Below, piece after piece: positions 1 to 12,570 of a DNA stretch of 64,000 nucleotides. Position numbers and translations under genes: made by a program. This DNA is from Neoarius graeffei. Lineage: Eukaryota > Chordata > Actinopteri > Siluriformes > Ariidae. The notes beneath the pieces were generated by a model. It saw only the letters and a list, made by a program, of their open reading frames with translations, did not search any database and was not told where the DNA came from. Each line of letters begins with the position of its first letter. Position 1 is the first letter of the stretch. The stretch lies in contig NC_083587.1 of the NCBI RefSeq assembly GCF_027579695.1, positions 53,947,521 to 54,011,520 on the forward strand, written 5' to 3'.

Positions 1-33
1 ATGTCCTTGTGTGATTCTTTGTGTTTCTTGCAG

Positions 34-156
34 CTGCTTGTGACTCGTCAGACCTGCATAGGAGCGGTTGTGTGCCGTGAGCAGTTGGACTTCAACGCTG
101 AGCCCCCTTGGGATCCTAGCTGATAACAGGAGGGGTCTGGCTTTTGACCTCACTCT
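34..156 (+). promoter_or_regulatory. azin1 5'UTR exon with the end of the polyamine-responsive upstream ORF (PPW motif)
   Basis: A splice acceptor (tttcttgcag, ending at 33) and donor (GTAAGT at 157) bound a 123-bp exon. One frame stays open from the exon start to TGA at 121-123 and ends ...[12 protein letters not shown], about 29 codons in this exon. AZIN1 mRNAs are known to carry a conserved upstream coding region, started at a near-cognate codon, that contains Pro-Pro-Trp. High polyamine stalls ribosomes there and represses the main frame. The start would lie in an exon left of the window. The in-frame ATG at 1-3 is upstream of the acceptor and therefore intronic. The next exon is the one with the main start codon at 6392. 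Confidence 0.85.
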
Positions 157-3100
157 GTAAGTCTAGTAGGTTGAAGCAGGAAAAACCTGAGTGACAGTGC
201 TGTTTGGGGTCACGCTGACAAGTCCAGGGATTCATTTAACGAGGTTGTTGGTTTAGAGTGGCTTTTCCTCCTTTATTTTTATTTTTTTCAGACCACCTGT
301 AATATAGACATGTTTTACTTTTGAGTAAGCAGAAGGATGACATAAAATATGGTTCATGTCTTGAGCTGCAAAACCTAATTCATAAAATTAATGGATGTTG
401 TGAAGCATACACGAGGTCACTACATGCCACAAGTAGCAAAGATTTTTGAATCTTCGAAGTATTAAACCTGCAAGTTTTCCAGCACAAAATGCTTATTGTG
501 CTTGAGATTTTATTTTTTTTTAAAGGGTGGAAGGGTTGTTGCACCAAATATTGACTTTACTTTATTACATAAAGTAGTCTCAGATACAGCGAGTGCAGTT
601 TTATAAGGAAATGAGCTGTAGGTTTTAGTGTGCATCTTGCAGAACCAGCCACAGTTCTACTGGACACTTTAAAGTGCATATTCTGGACCAATTTCGTGTG
701 CGTTTGTATTTTTTTAAATATATAAAAGTATGTCCCTTTACACAGTCATCCAGAAGGGTAATTTTGCACAAGGCCATCTGTCTACGGCAGAACAAATAAA
801 ATAACAAAACGCGTCTGGAAAAATCCCATGGGAGTCTGGAGCCAGATTCGTGACATCACCTGCGGAAGCGCCAGCAGGCTGCGAGAGCTTTGCACGGTTT
901 CAGTGCACAGCCTGTGTAGACCAAGCGCTCCCATTTCTCTCTCATTGTCCGGTCTTTTGGGAAACGATGAGTACTAATCCCATCAAGATTGGTGTTGCTA
1001 CACCCTCCTACGATACATCTGTTAACCATTTTAATAATTACGCGATAACGTTGAAGAAATTTGCAGAAAACCACCAGGTCGTTTTCTCATAAACAAACCA
1101 GCGCTGACGTAGGATTCAGAAGAAGGCATCCCGCACGCGACATCACGAAAATCAACATTTGCCAGGAAATCCAAATGCCAAGTTTTTTCAGAGGCGGACC
1201 AGTTCGCCTCAAATGGCTCTATTTCAACTGAATTTTTCTGGTCTTGTGTAAGGTAAAAAAAAATTCGCAGAGAATGCAGAATGTGACAGATATTTGACCA
1301 AAGTTTAATATAAAATAGGAGAATTGCATTGATCTTGCTCCTGAATTTACCCGTGATATGCACTTTAACTGTCTCACTTGGTGCTTAATTTTGCACCAAA
1401 ACCTAGTAGCCGTCATTATGGTGTCGTCCCCCCCCCCCCCCCCCAAATCCTCCCCTTTTCCTCCGAAAAGTGGTCTATTATGTCATAAGTTGCTTTCTTT
1501 ACTGACTGTACAAATTTTCTCACTTACTTTTGTGCTAGAAAATTAATGTTTGGGAGCCTAGATTGTTTGAATGTTTGTTTTTTGTAGTGACTTGATATTG
1601 TACAAGTCATAAATTATAAATCTGATAAAGCTTGTACTTAAAAAAAAAAAAAAGTGCCTAAGATTTTTGAACAGTACCGTGTTTTAAATATATTGTGTGT
1701 GTGAAGTCATCACATCATACTGTTACTTTTTGTCAAAGGTGCTGGAAGTCGATCCTGAACGGAGTCGACTCCCTGATTCCAGGCACTGAAAACTGAGGTG
1801 GTGTTTACATTAGACCGTATCCGTCTCGTTTTCATCGCGGATGCACTGTCCGTTCACATTAAAACGCCGGGAAACGACTCCACAGGCGGAACAACTTGAA
1901 TCCGCCAGGGCCCACGTATTCAATCCATTACGTATCTGATCCGGTGCTGTGTAAACATTGAGGAACGAGGATACGCTGTGCTGAGCTCTAGCTGACATCG
2001 TCATTGGACAACGTCACTGTGACATCCACCTCCCTGATTCGCTGGCGTTGGTCATGCCACGTTGGTCATGTGACGCGACTGCTGAAAAACGGCGCGGACT
2101 TTCACTTCCTGCTATTTGTCCAGAATCACTGCTCGTGCGCTTCACTCGCGCGCTCTGTGAGCTGCGCAGGGCCGGAGTGCGCACCCTCCAGAGGGCACTC
2201 GCTGTTCAGGGCGGAGTGATTTGGAGCGCAGGATGCCTGCGGAGCCGAGCGTATCCGTGTATTGGCGTTGCTGTGTGCACGCGAATCGTTTTAAAAACGT
2301 TAATCTGATCCGCTGATACGGTCTAATGTAAACCCCACCTGAGTCGACACCTAATGACGAAGTTGGTAAATGATTTGCCTCATGCAAACTGAAGTTCATT
2401 TTAATTCAACATCAGAGTGTTTTGGTTAGTGAGATAGTGAGCGTATGTTTCCTTTATTATACAGTACTGTCCAAAAGTCTTGGGTACATGTAAAGAAATG
2501 TTGTAGAACAAAAATGGCTTAAATATTGAAATGAAAACGTTTTTTCCCCTTTTTTTTTTTAAATGTACACGCTATAAACAGCAGTAAGCTATAATGAATA
2601 TAATGGTCAATATTTGGTGTGAGGCGACCCTTTTGCTTTAAAAAAAAAAAAAAAAGCAGTCTCGGGTACAACGAGTGCAGTTTTATGCGGAAATGAGCTG
2701 TAGGTTTTACTGAGCATCTTACAGAACCAGCCACAGTTCTTCTGGACACTTTGACTGTCACACTCACTTCATTTTGCACCAAAAGCCTTCATTATGTTTT
2801 ATTTTTTCATCTGAATAGTGCTCTCTTATGTAATATGCTGCTCAGATACAAACTTTTTTTTTTCCCCCTCCTCTAGCATTTTAATTTTGTGCTGAAAAAT
2901 GAACGTTTGGACTCAAATGTTTTTGTTCTGACTCAATGTAGAAGTCATAAAATAGAAATCTATCTCGGTTTGTATGAAAAAAAAAATACTGTGCTTAAAA
3001 TGTTTGCACAGTACTGATTGACCAAGTTAGTGCTTGTAATGCAGGCAATACTTTCTACCACTGCTTTATTGGTCACACTGAGATATACAGCCTCATACCA

Positions 3101-5483
3101 GACAGTTAAACTGGCCGAGATGCATATTTATTGATGCTAAAATGTGCTCTTTTTATACACATCAGCTGCTTGAGCCACGCACGGTCACCCACATCACTGA
3201 TTTTGGTTACAGCAGTTGTCCTCATGCTAACGACAGCCTGCTCTGTACACCTGCAAGAGCAGTCGAAAGCCAACACGTGCGAAAACGCACAGTACTCTGA
3301 GCTAAGCATGCTGGGATTCCAGCTGCCTGTGAAAACAAAAGCACAAAACAAACCACAAGTCACAGATCAGTGCACATCGGTTTACAAGAGGTCATTTTCT
3401 GGGCACTGAATTATGAAGAGATCTGGCGGGACAAACGCACTAATGCAGCTGTAATCTGGTGATGTTTAACGTTTATGGCAGCGTAAGAACGGTCACAGTA
3501 GGTTTCCTGCGACAGGAAAATTTGCGCTTTATATGAAGATGCCATCGTCTTATTAAATACAAGAGAAGATACGGAAATGAGTGAGGGAAAGACAATTTAT
3601 GGCTCGTTTTGTGGACAGTCCACAACATTGAGTGTAACTATAAATGGATTTTTTTTTTTAATTTAAGTGTTGATTTTCATTAGTTAAATTATAATTCTGT
3701 GCAAAATGTTAGACAAATAACGAACTACAGGGTAGGGCTGTGCAATTAATCGAATCTTAATCACGATTTCGATTTTTGTGTCAAACGATCTCAAAATTCA
3801 TATAATCGAGTTGAAACGATTATTTTGCCATTTGTCGGGGACGCGCACACTCAATACATTGCCTTCCCGTGGGCCCATGCCCAGACTTGCCGACAACACT
3901 CACGCGGCGGAAGCAGTGTGTGTGTCACTTACCCCTTTTCCACCAAATCAGTTCCAGGGCTGGTTCGGGGCCGGTGCTGGTTCACAACTCGTTCAACTCG
4001 CGAGCCAGCTGAGAACCAGTTTGCTTTTCCATCGCTCGCGGTGCTAAGAGGAGACACGTCAGTTACGTCGCTACGTTTGCATAAACCTTGGCGCGAATAT
4101 CGAAGCAAAAACAACACGGAAGCAGCAGCGGCAGCAACAACGACAATAATAATAATGGATGACTTGGCGTTTGTACAGCTGCCGCTTCTCGTCGCTTAAA
4201 AATGGCGATCTTTCGCGGTCTTGTTGTTGGTCTTAACAACTCCGCCCCCCCCCGCTGACGTAAGCGGTTCTTTCCTCTGGCCCAGCAGGGAGTTGGTGCT
4301 AGCCTGGAACCGGTTTTTCTGGCCCCAGAGCCAGTTCTTTGTCAGTGGAAACAGAAAACCCGGTTCCAAACTAAGCACTGGCCCCGAACCAGCCCTGGAA
4401 CTGCTTTGGTGGAAAAGGGGCATCTATGGCTTTCCATTCACGCAGCTGAAAGGAGGAGAGATTGTGAATTGTTTGGCGCGAGGTAGGCTCGCAAGATGAC
4501 AGAAGGAGGGCAGAATCGGTTGGTCGACAAAAAGGGACGAAAAACGTCTGTAATATGGGATCACTTTGGATTCGAAGAATCCGACGTGGAACAGAAGCGC
4601 ATCGTGTGTAAGATTTGCAATAAGGTAGTATCTGCGCCTCTTGGCAACACTACAAACCTCTTCAACCACCTGAAACTGAGCCATAAAGTTATTCATGACG
4701 AAACAATAAAAAACAAAAAGATAAAGCCGATGCCGCCACAACCAGCAACCATTTCAGCCACTCTCTACAATGCCACTCCGTATGCCACAAGTTTGGAGAG
4801 GCACAACGCACTCGCAGCATCCATCAGATATTATTTAGCCAAAGACATGCAGCCATGTACATTTGTTTTTCTCTGTCTTATGTCAAAAGAATATTTTTTT
4901 GTTTTATACATCGCAAACTTAAGTTTTTCTAGACTATATTTTCAGTTTGAAAGAAAGGTGAACGTAAATGATCAATAACAGAGGGGTTTTTTTGTTTTAA
5001 AGAGAAATGCTGAATAAATGCATTGGTTTGAATAATCGTGATTTCAATATTGACTGAAATAATCGTGATTAGGGCTGCACAATGTATCGAAAAAGTATCG
5101 ATATCGTGATATCATAGTTTGCGATACACACACCGCAAAAATTACTTAAATTTCGATAAAAGGCACATTTTTCTGTGCCGTCCAATCACATTAGAATGTC
5201 AACAAGCGCCGCGGGATAACTCCGCCCCCTATTGCAAAACAAGTAAAAGCCTCGTGGTGATGGCGGAAGGCGGGAGCAAGTGTGGTGAGACAAACTTGTG
5301 TGAGGAGGAACTGGTTTCCAAAAAACAAAAATGCACGTCTGCTATTTGGAAGTCCTTTGGATTCAGGAGGGATGACGTACTGCAAACTCAGGTACTTTGC
5401 AAGACATGTACCTGTAAAACAGTGGTGGGGCGGCTCACTGGGACAAACACTGCTGTACAGAAGCATAAAAACATAAAACCGCA

Positions 5484-5528
<45 letters not shown>

Positions 5529-5550
5529 CCGCTCGCTCACTCACACACGC

Positions 5551-5624
<74 letters not shown>

Positions 5625-8600
5625 CACTGCTCTCTCACCCGCATGTGTTGTTATTAACAGATTGTGTTTGAGTTTATAGTGAATCTGTGTCGCTCACCTT
5701 CATCTCCCAGGAGCCGCTGAAATTGCCATTTTGAATGCTTTATGTAAATGTAATGTAGTTTTCAGTTTTTTGTTTACTTCAACTTAAGACATTTTCTGCT
5801 GCGCTCACAAAAATTAAGAGATTTAAAGATGATTGATGGACACCATTGCAGGTGTAGCCATGTTTTTCCAATAAAAAATGTTGGAATGAAAGCGATGCAT
5901 TGGGTGTTTTTTTTAAAATGCTAGATACAGGGCAGAACGGCGAGTAGAGGTAAGAAAAACATTATATATTTAATTATCGTGATACATATCGATATCGAGA
6001 TATTCAGTCGTGTTATCGAATATCGCATATTTTTCTGATATCGTACAGCCCTAATCGTGATGATTATTTTTTCCATAATCGAGCAGCCCTACTTCAGGGT
6101 ACTAAAACTAACTCTGCTTTGTGTCCAGGAGCGTCACACTGCACTGATTATATTCCTGACAGCACGTTCCATCAGTGTCGCTTTACTTTATTGTCTTTTG
6201 TATGTAATTTTGTGCCCTCTCAAAGTCTCTTAATAAAAATGCTCAAGTTTCATGCCTACCCTAGAAAGGCTAATGTTTTTTCCACCTTTTTAATTTTTCT
6301 CCCAGTGGATATCACTAGGCCCAGGAGCTGCGAGGGCTTTGCTAAATACGTGACCTGCTTTATGACCGTTGTCTCAGGCTTGTGGATGAGGATGAAGGCG
6401 ACGCTGGATGAATTGCTGTGCTCTGTCGAGCTACTTGAAGGAGACTCTACTGTCCGTGACGTGATCAACAAACACATCTCTGAACAAACTCAAGTGAGTC
6501 CTGTGGGACAGACTGAAGGAACGGGTTGGCTGTTTTTTGCTGTACAAATGGTGTTGTTTCAGTAAAGAATAAGAAGTAAAATTTGGGTCACTCAAAACTC
6601 CTATTTGAACTAATTTGTGTTTACCTAATTGTTTTATTACACGTGAAAATAAAACCTGGACATGCAAGTCAAACTAAACTGATAGCTCTCGAGGCGGGTG
6701 TGGCCTAATTCTGATCAGCACAATCGGCTCCATACGCCGCCTGCGCACTCCGTTTTTAAAAATCAACAAATTTGGGTTTAACAAGGGCTTTTAAAGCAAA
6801 TGATCCACAGCGTGTTCGTTTCTCCTTTAGGCACAGAAGAGTGCGTTCTATGTGGCGGATCTGGGTGCCGTCGTTTGGCAGCAGATCCGATGGAAAACTC
6901 ACATGGACCAGGTTCGACCTTTCTATGAAGTCAAGTGTAACAACAGTGCTGTGGTAGTTGAGATCCTGGCTGCACTGGGAACTGGCTTCGTTTGCTCCAA
7001 CAAGGTAAAAGACACAGCAAAGTTGACGTTTATTTTGTGACAATTTAATGACCTTTTTAGCTCTGTTAGAGGTAACTGTTCAAACCTTGAAAACAAGGGT
7101 GTAGTTATGTTAGAGAGCCGGGCAGCGTACTACAGAGGGTAACTGAGGAAGCCGGGCGCACGTACATCAGGAGGGGAATTCCGTACATGTTTTGCAAGTA
7201 TTTTACAGGGAAATGTTTGGTAATTTTATTAGCTGAGAATGCACCAGAAGGCATGTAAACTTGAAAATTTTGGAAGGGAAGCCCCCAGACACCCCCTAGC
7301 ATTAGCCACGTCCTTTTTTTTTTTTAAAAGCTGGCTGCTTCAGATTTTCTGGGGAACCTTGACTAGTGTATGCATATAGACAGAGCTATGCTTCAGTAGT
7401 GACAATTCATCTACATTTTATTTATTTTATTTCACAGATGGTACAGTTTATAGATCAAAGCGGTCATGTTTTGTTTCTGTAAAGCTTTGTTAATGCTCAT
7501 TTTAGGCTGTCTGCTGTGTTAACTTGCTGCCTGGTGGTTAGCATGTCCACCTCTTGATCGTGAGTTCTACTCACGGTTGGGTCATACCAAAGATCATCAT
7601 AAAACTGGTACCTACTGCCGTCTGGCAAGGCCATGCTGCAATACAGATGCGAGTGGGAAGTCAAACTCTCGTGGTTACCAGAGGACGAGCCCCTCACTGT
7701 AATCTTAGATATGTAATATAGGCGAGAGGCCGAGGGCTACGAAATGGAGATCGGCGCCGCCAAATGCGCCCTGTATGGTGCGGGAAGGACTTTGGCTGTG
7801 TTAACTGTTGAGATCTAGTGAGCATAATGTCTGGCTAGATCACTTGCCTTGCAGCAACGTTCTTCCTAGAAATCTCTTAAAGAAAAATGACTAGCTAAAT
7901 GTTTTACCGAAATAACAAATCAAGTTTGGTGCTATAAATAATCAAAAGTTTTAATTATTGTCTTTTTATATGACTAGTGGGTGCAGTTGTATACTTCAGG
8001 ATTGTTGGAGACGGCAATAATGAGCTGTTCTTCCATTTTGATGTAGGAATCAAAATTGTGGGCGTGGTCTCATTTCAGTAAATGTTTTGGGGAACTGTGT
8101 TGGTGTTGGCTGTCAGCCATTGGTATCCTTTCGCTCCCAAGTAGTCGCGTTGAAGTCGAGAGCAGTTTAAAGTGCATATCACGGGTAAATTCAGGAGCCA
8201 GATCAATGTAGTTCTCCTATTTTATATTAAACTTTGGTCAAATATCTAACATTGTGCATTCTCTGCAGTTTTTTTTACCTTGCGCAATACCAGAAAAATT
8301 CAGTTGAAGTCAAGCCATTTGAGGCGAATTGGTCCGCCTCTGAAAAACTTGGCATTTGGATTTCCCGGGAAACATTGATTTTCATGACGTCGCGTGCAGG
8401 ACGCCTCCTTCTGAGTCCTACGTCAGCGCTGGTTTGTTTATGAGAAAACGACCTGGTGGTTTTCTGCAAATTTCTTCAACGTTATCGCGTAATTATTAAA
8501 ATGGTTAACAGATGTATCGTAGGAGGGTGTAGCAACACCAATCTTGATGGGATTAGTACTCGTTGTTTTCCAAAAGGCTGGACAATGAGGGAGAAATGGG

Positions 8601-11600
8601 AGCGCTTGGTCTACACAGGCTGTGCACTGAAACCGTACAAAGCTCGCGCAGCCTGCTGGTGCTTCTGCAGATAACGTCACGAATCTGGCTCCAGACACGT
8701 TTTATTTTATTTTTTTCTGCTGTAGACAGATGGCCTTGTGCAAAATTTCCCTTCTGGATGAGCGTGTAAAGGGACATTTCATATAAAAAAAATAAAATAA
8801 AACAAAATTGGTCCAGAATATGCACTTTTTTAACTCTGTGCGCACTTGCTTTGTGTCGTCAGCGGTTATTTTGCCCGTCACCAAATTTCATTGACCTTAA
8901 ACAGTTGCTCGTTTCCACATTTCTGCAAAACACTTCCTGTGCGGTGTGCTCCTTGAGTCTCGGGTTAGTTGAGATGAACCTAGTCCCGCAGTATGTCGTG
9001 TAGTGAAACGAAGGCTTCAAGAATTCACTCGTAAGAATATTCCTTGTCTTGGATGTTCTTCCTGTTATTCAATAAAATATAAATTTGGATCACTAACCTA
9101 AAACGGTCACTGAGGTGGGTTGGTCGGTCGGTCTGTGTCCCCCCCCCCCCCCCCCCCCCCCCCCAAATTAAAATAAAATTTGCCTCTCTTCTTCCACATC
9201 AAGGTCCTGGTCAAATGGTGTAAGATGTTTTTAAATGTTTTGTATGACATCTAGAAAAGTTTTAACGAACAGGAAGTAGAAAGGAAGTACAGTATGGTAA
9301 AGCACAGGTAAAAAGGTCTGAGAAATCTTTAGGTGGATGTGGCCTGATTTGTTTTTCACAGCACGAGTTGGAGTTGGTGAAGAGCTTTGGTGTCCCAGCT
9401 CAAGATGTCATCCTGGGTGGAGCCTGCAAGCAACTCTCGCTCATTAAATATGCTGCTAAACTTGGTGTCCGGCTGCTAGTGTGTGACAGCGAGGCTGAGA
9501 TGAGGAAGATCGCTCGCTGCCACCCAAATGCAAAGTAAGAATCCAGATGCACCTTTGTCATGTAAATGTTCCTCAGTGGCGGCGTTTATGTAGTTAGCAG
9601 CTATAACACTACATGAATCATCATTTTGCCCTCGAGTAATTTCTTTGCATTATACAGTGAAGTAATGCATCATGAGGTTATGGAAAAATAATCAGCATTA
9701 TAACGGTAACAGTAACTTTGCTTCACTGCGGGTTGCCTCACGCCAACCAGTCATCGGTTGATTATTTTCCTAGATCTGCATTCCTCTAAATGTTTTTATT
9801 CCTTATATAATGCGGTTTTGGAGAATTTGGAGCTACTAGTGGTGATTTTACATGAGGGCTTTCTGTGGACAGTGAGTGTCGTGCATATACATTACTGTTC
9901 TGAGACTTGTGATTTGCCTGAGCTTTTGTTCTGGGCAGCTATTGAGGTATTTCACCCACGTGACCAAGTCATGTGATGCTGCCATTTTGGACGGCACGGC
10001 TCGAATCAGTTTGAATGCGAGGAAGGCGACAAACGAAAAACATAAAAGAAAAAGAGCGAGATGCAGAAAACACCTTCACTATCCAGCGACGTAGGGCATT
10101 TACAGGGCGAGCAGAGGGAGAGGTATTTGCAAAAATTGAGGTTAGCAGGCTTGGAGAACGACGTTTACCTGCTTCCACCAGGATTGTTCACTGACGTACG
10201 GAAGTACACGAAGCCCTCGTCTTTACCTGACTTTGGCCCACATGATCTGTATACCCATGTCGTTAAAAACCCATCGCCATACACAGGTATTGATCTGAAA
10301 GCGTATAAGAGTTTGGATGCCTATTTGTGTCAGGCTGGGTAACATGCCTACATCAGTGGGTCGTCCCTGGAGCCAGTGGTCGCCATCTTATTACAGCTAA
10401 GGTTTGTTCACATTTTCATTTACTTTCGGTCCTCAGGATAAACAAAATGTTATTAAATGTCATTGAAATAACTTCTTAGTCTGAGACATGGCCCGTTATA
10501 AATTTGCTGTTACCAGGCAATGACTAAGAACTGTATTATTAGGGTCGGTGTAGTTGTAGCAGTGCACTAGCAGCTAGCTGTTAGCACTAGCTAATGTCAA
10601 CAACAGTAGCTAGTATGTTACTGTAGCAATGTTTACGTTCAGTCATTTGGATGACTGTTAAAACCTTTCAGTCTCAAGTTTTTCCTTTACTGGATTTACT
10701 AGTTTACTGAGCTAGCGCGCCGGCTCGGGCAAGCTGGGAGCTAGCGCGCCGGCTCGGGCAAGCTCCCGGCTTGGCCCGAGCGCGCTAGCTCCTGGCTTGG
10801 CCCGAGCGCGCTAGCTCAGTAAACTAGTAAATCCAGTAAAGGAAAAACTTGAGACTGAAAGGTTTTAACAGTCATCCAAATGACTGAACGTAAACATTGC
10901 TACAGTAACATACCGGCTACTGTTGTTGACATTAGCTAGCTTGACGTTCAAAATGGCGGACACCGGGGCGTCACGTGACCCTGTGACGTCAGGTGAAATA
11001 CCTCAATACTCCCAGCATGTTTAGCTCTGAATACTGTGTGTTGGCTTTAGGCTGCTGCTGCAGGTGTACACAGCAGGCTGCTGTGAGCACGAGGAGACAG
11101 CCATGCCATTCGGCTGCACACTGAAGGACTGTAGGCACCTGCTGGAGTGCGCGAAGGAGCTCGGACTGAACATAACCGGTGTCAAGTGAGTCCCTCACAC
11201 ATTTGTTAAAAAAAAGTTCAAGTGTATTTAGTGCACAACCTCAATTCCAAAAAAAAAGTTGGGACGATGTGTAAACCTGTAAATCAAAACAGAATGTGGT
11301 GATTTGCGAATCATGGAAACCCTACATTTCATTGAAAATGGTACAAAGGCAACATATCAGATGTTCAAATTGATTTCTCAATACATGCTCGTTTTGAATT
11401 TGGCAACACATTTCCAAAAAAAAAAGGGACGGGCATGTTTACCACTGTGTTGCATCACTACTACTTTTAAACACTCTCTTTAAATGTTTGGGAACTGAGG
11501 AGACTAATTGCTGTAGTTTTGAAAAAGAAATGTCCCATTCTTGCCTGATATACAATTTCAGTTGCCCAGCAGTTCAGGGTGGTCTTTTGTCATATTTTGC

Positions 11601-12528
11601 ACTTCATAATGCGCCAAATGTTTTAAATTTGAGAAGTCTGGACTGCAGGCAGGCCAGTTTAGCACCTGGACTCTCTTTGGGTTTTTTTTTCTAATTTTAT
11701 TTATTTTTAACTACGGAGCCATATAGTTTTAAAGTGCACATCACAGGTAAATTCAGGAGCAAGATCAATGTAATTCTCCCATTTTATATTAAACTTTGGT
11801 CAAATATCTGTCACATTCTGCATTTCTGCATTTTGTGCAATTTTTTTTTTGCCTTGCGCAATACCAGAAATATTCATTTGAAATCAAGCCATTTGAGGCG
11901 AATTGGTCCGCCTCTGAAAAAAACTTGCCATTTGGATTTCCCGGCAAACATTGATTTTCATGACATTGCGTGCGGGACGCCTCCCTATGAATCCTATGTC
12001 AGCGCTGGTTTGTTTATGAGAAAACGACCTGGTGGTTTTCTGCAAATTTCATCGTTATCGCGTAATTATTAAAATGGTTAACAGATGTATTGTAGGAGGG
12101 TGTATCAACACCAATCTTGATGGGATTAGTACTCATCGTTTCCCAAAAGACCGGACAATGAGAGAGAAACGGGAGCACTTGGTCTACACAGGCTGTGCAC
12201 TGAAACCGTACAAAGCTCTCGCAGCCTGCTGGCGCTTCCGCAGATAACGTCACAAATCTGGCTCCAGACTCCCTTGGGATTTTTCCAGATGCGTTTTATT
12301 ATTATTATTATTTATTTTTTTTTCTGCTGTAGACAGATGGCCTTGTGCAAAATTACCCTTCTGGATGAGTGTGTAAAGGGACATACTTTCATATAAAAAA
12401 AAAAATTTGGTCCAGAATATGCACTTTAATGTGCCGAAAGCAGTTTGGCATTGTCTTGCTGAAAGAAGCAAGGCCTTCCCTGAGAGAGATTTTGTCTGGA
12501 TGGCAGCATATTGCTCTGAAAGGGGTGG

Positions 12529-12570
<42 letters not shown>

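Larger units (their letters stand above)
3733..6091 (+). mobile_element. hAT element with BED-finger ORF; hosts two further elements
   Basis: Termini TAGGGCTG / CAGCCCTA are flanked by near-identical 8-bp duplications ctacaggg (3725-3732) and cttcaggg (6092-6099), as in hAT transposons. It carries a BED-type zinc finger ORF (4496-4978). A MITE (3932-4420) and a second hAT (5070-6053) are inserted in it. The hAT catalytic and dimerisation domains are missing. Confidence 0.8.
157..6305 (+). other. azin1 intron 1 (6.1 kb, mostly transposons)
   Basis: It holds a THAP-bearing TTAA element (673-1364), two copies of a CAGTACTG-type repeat, a 541-bp MITE (1798-2338) and a triple-nested hAT (3733-6091). 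No host coding signal is recognised. A poly-C run lies at about 1431-1444. Confidence 0.75.
7005..9361 (+). other. azin1 intron 3 with SINE and THAP element
   Basis: Contains a tRNA-type SINE (7527-7790), THAP/TTAA element copy 2 (8171-8826) and a 26-bp poly-C tract (9139-9164). Nothing recognised in 7005-7526 or 7791-8160. Confidence 0.6.

Noticed and set aside
1..123. Frame starting at ATG 1 as a complete 40-codon gene
   Set aside because: Bases 1-33 end in a strong splice acceptor, so the ATG is intronic; the real frame enters from an upstream exon.
4496..4978. Host ZBED gene
   Set aside because: Lies between hAT inverted ends with an 8-bp duplication; no catalytic or host-specific region follows.
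5191..5622. Arg/Glu-repeat protein on the minus strand
   Set aside because: Produced by (CT)n/(CA)n microsatellites inside a hAT element.
8456..8674. THAP-domain host gene
   Set aside because: Same sequence in six TTAA-flanked elements, only half a domain, no downstream exons.
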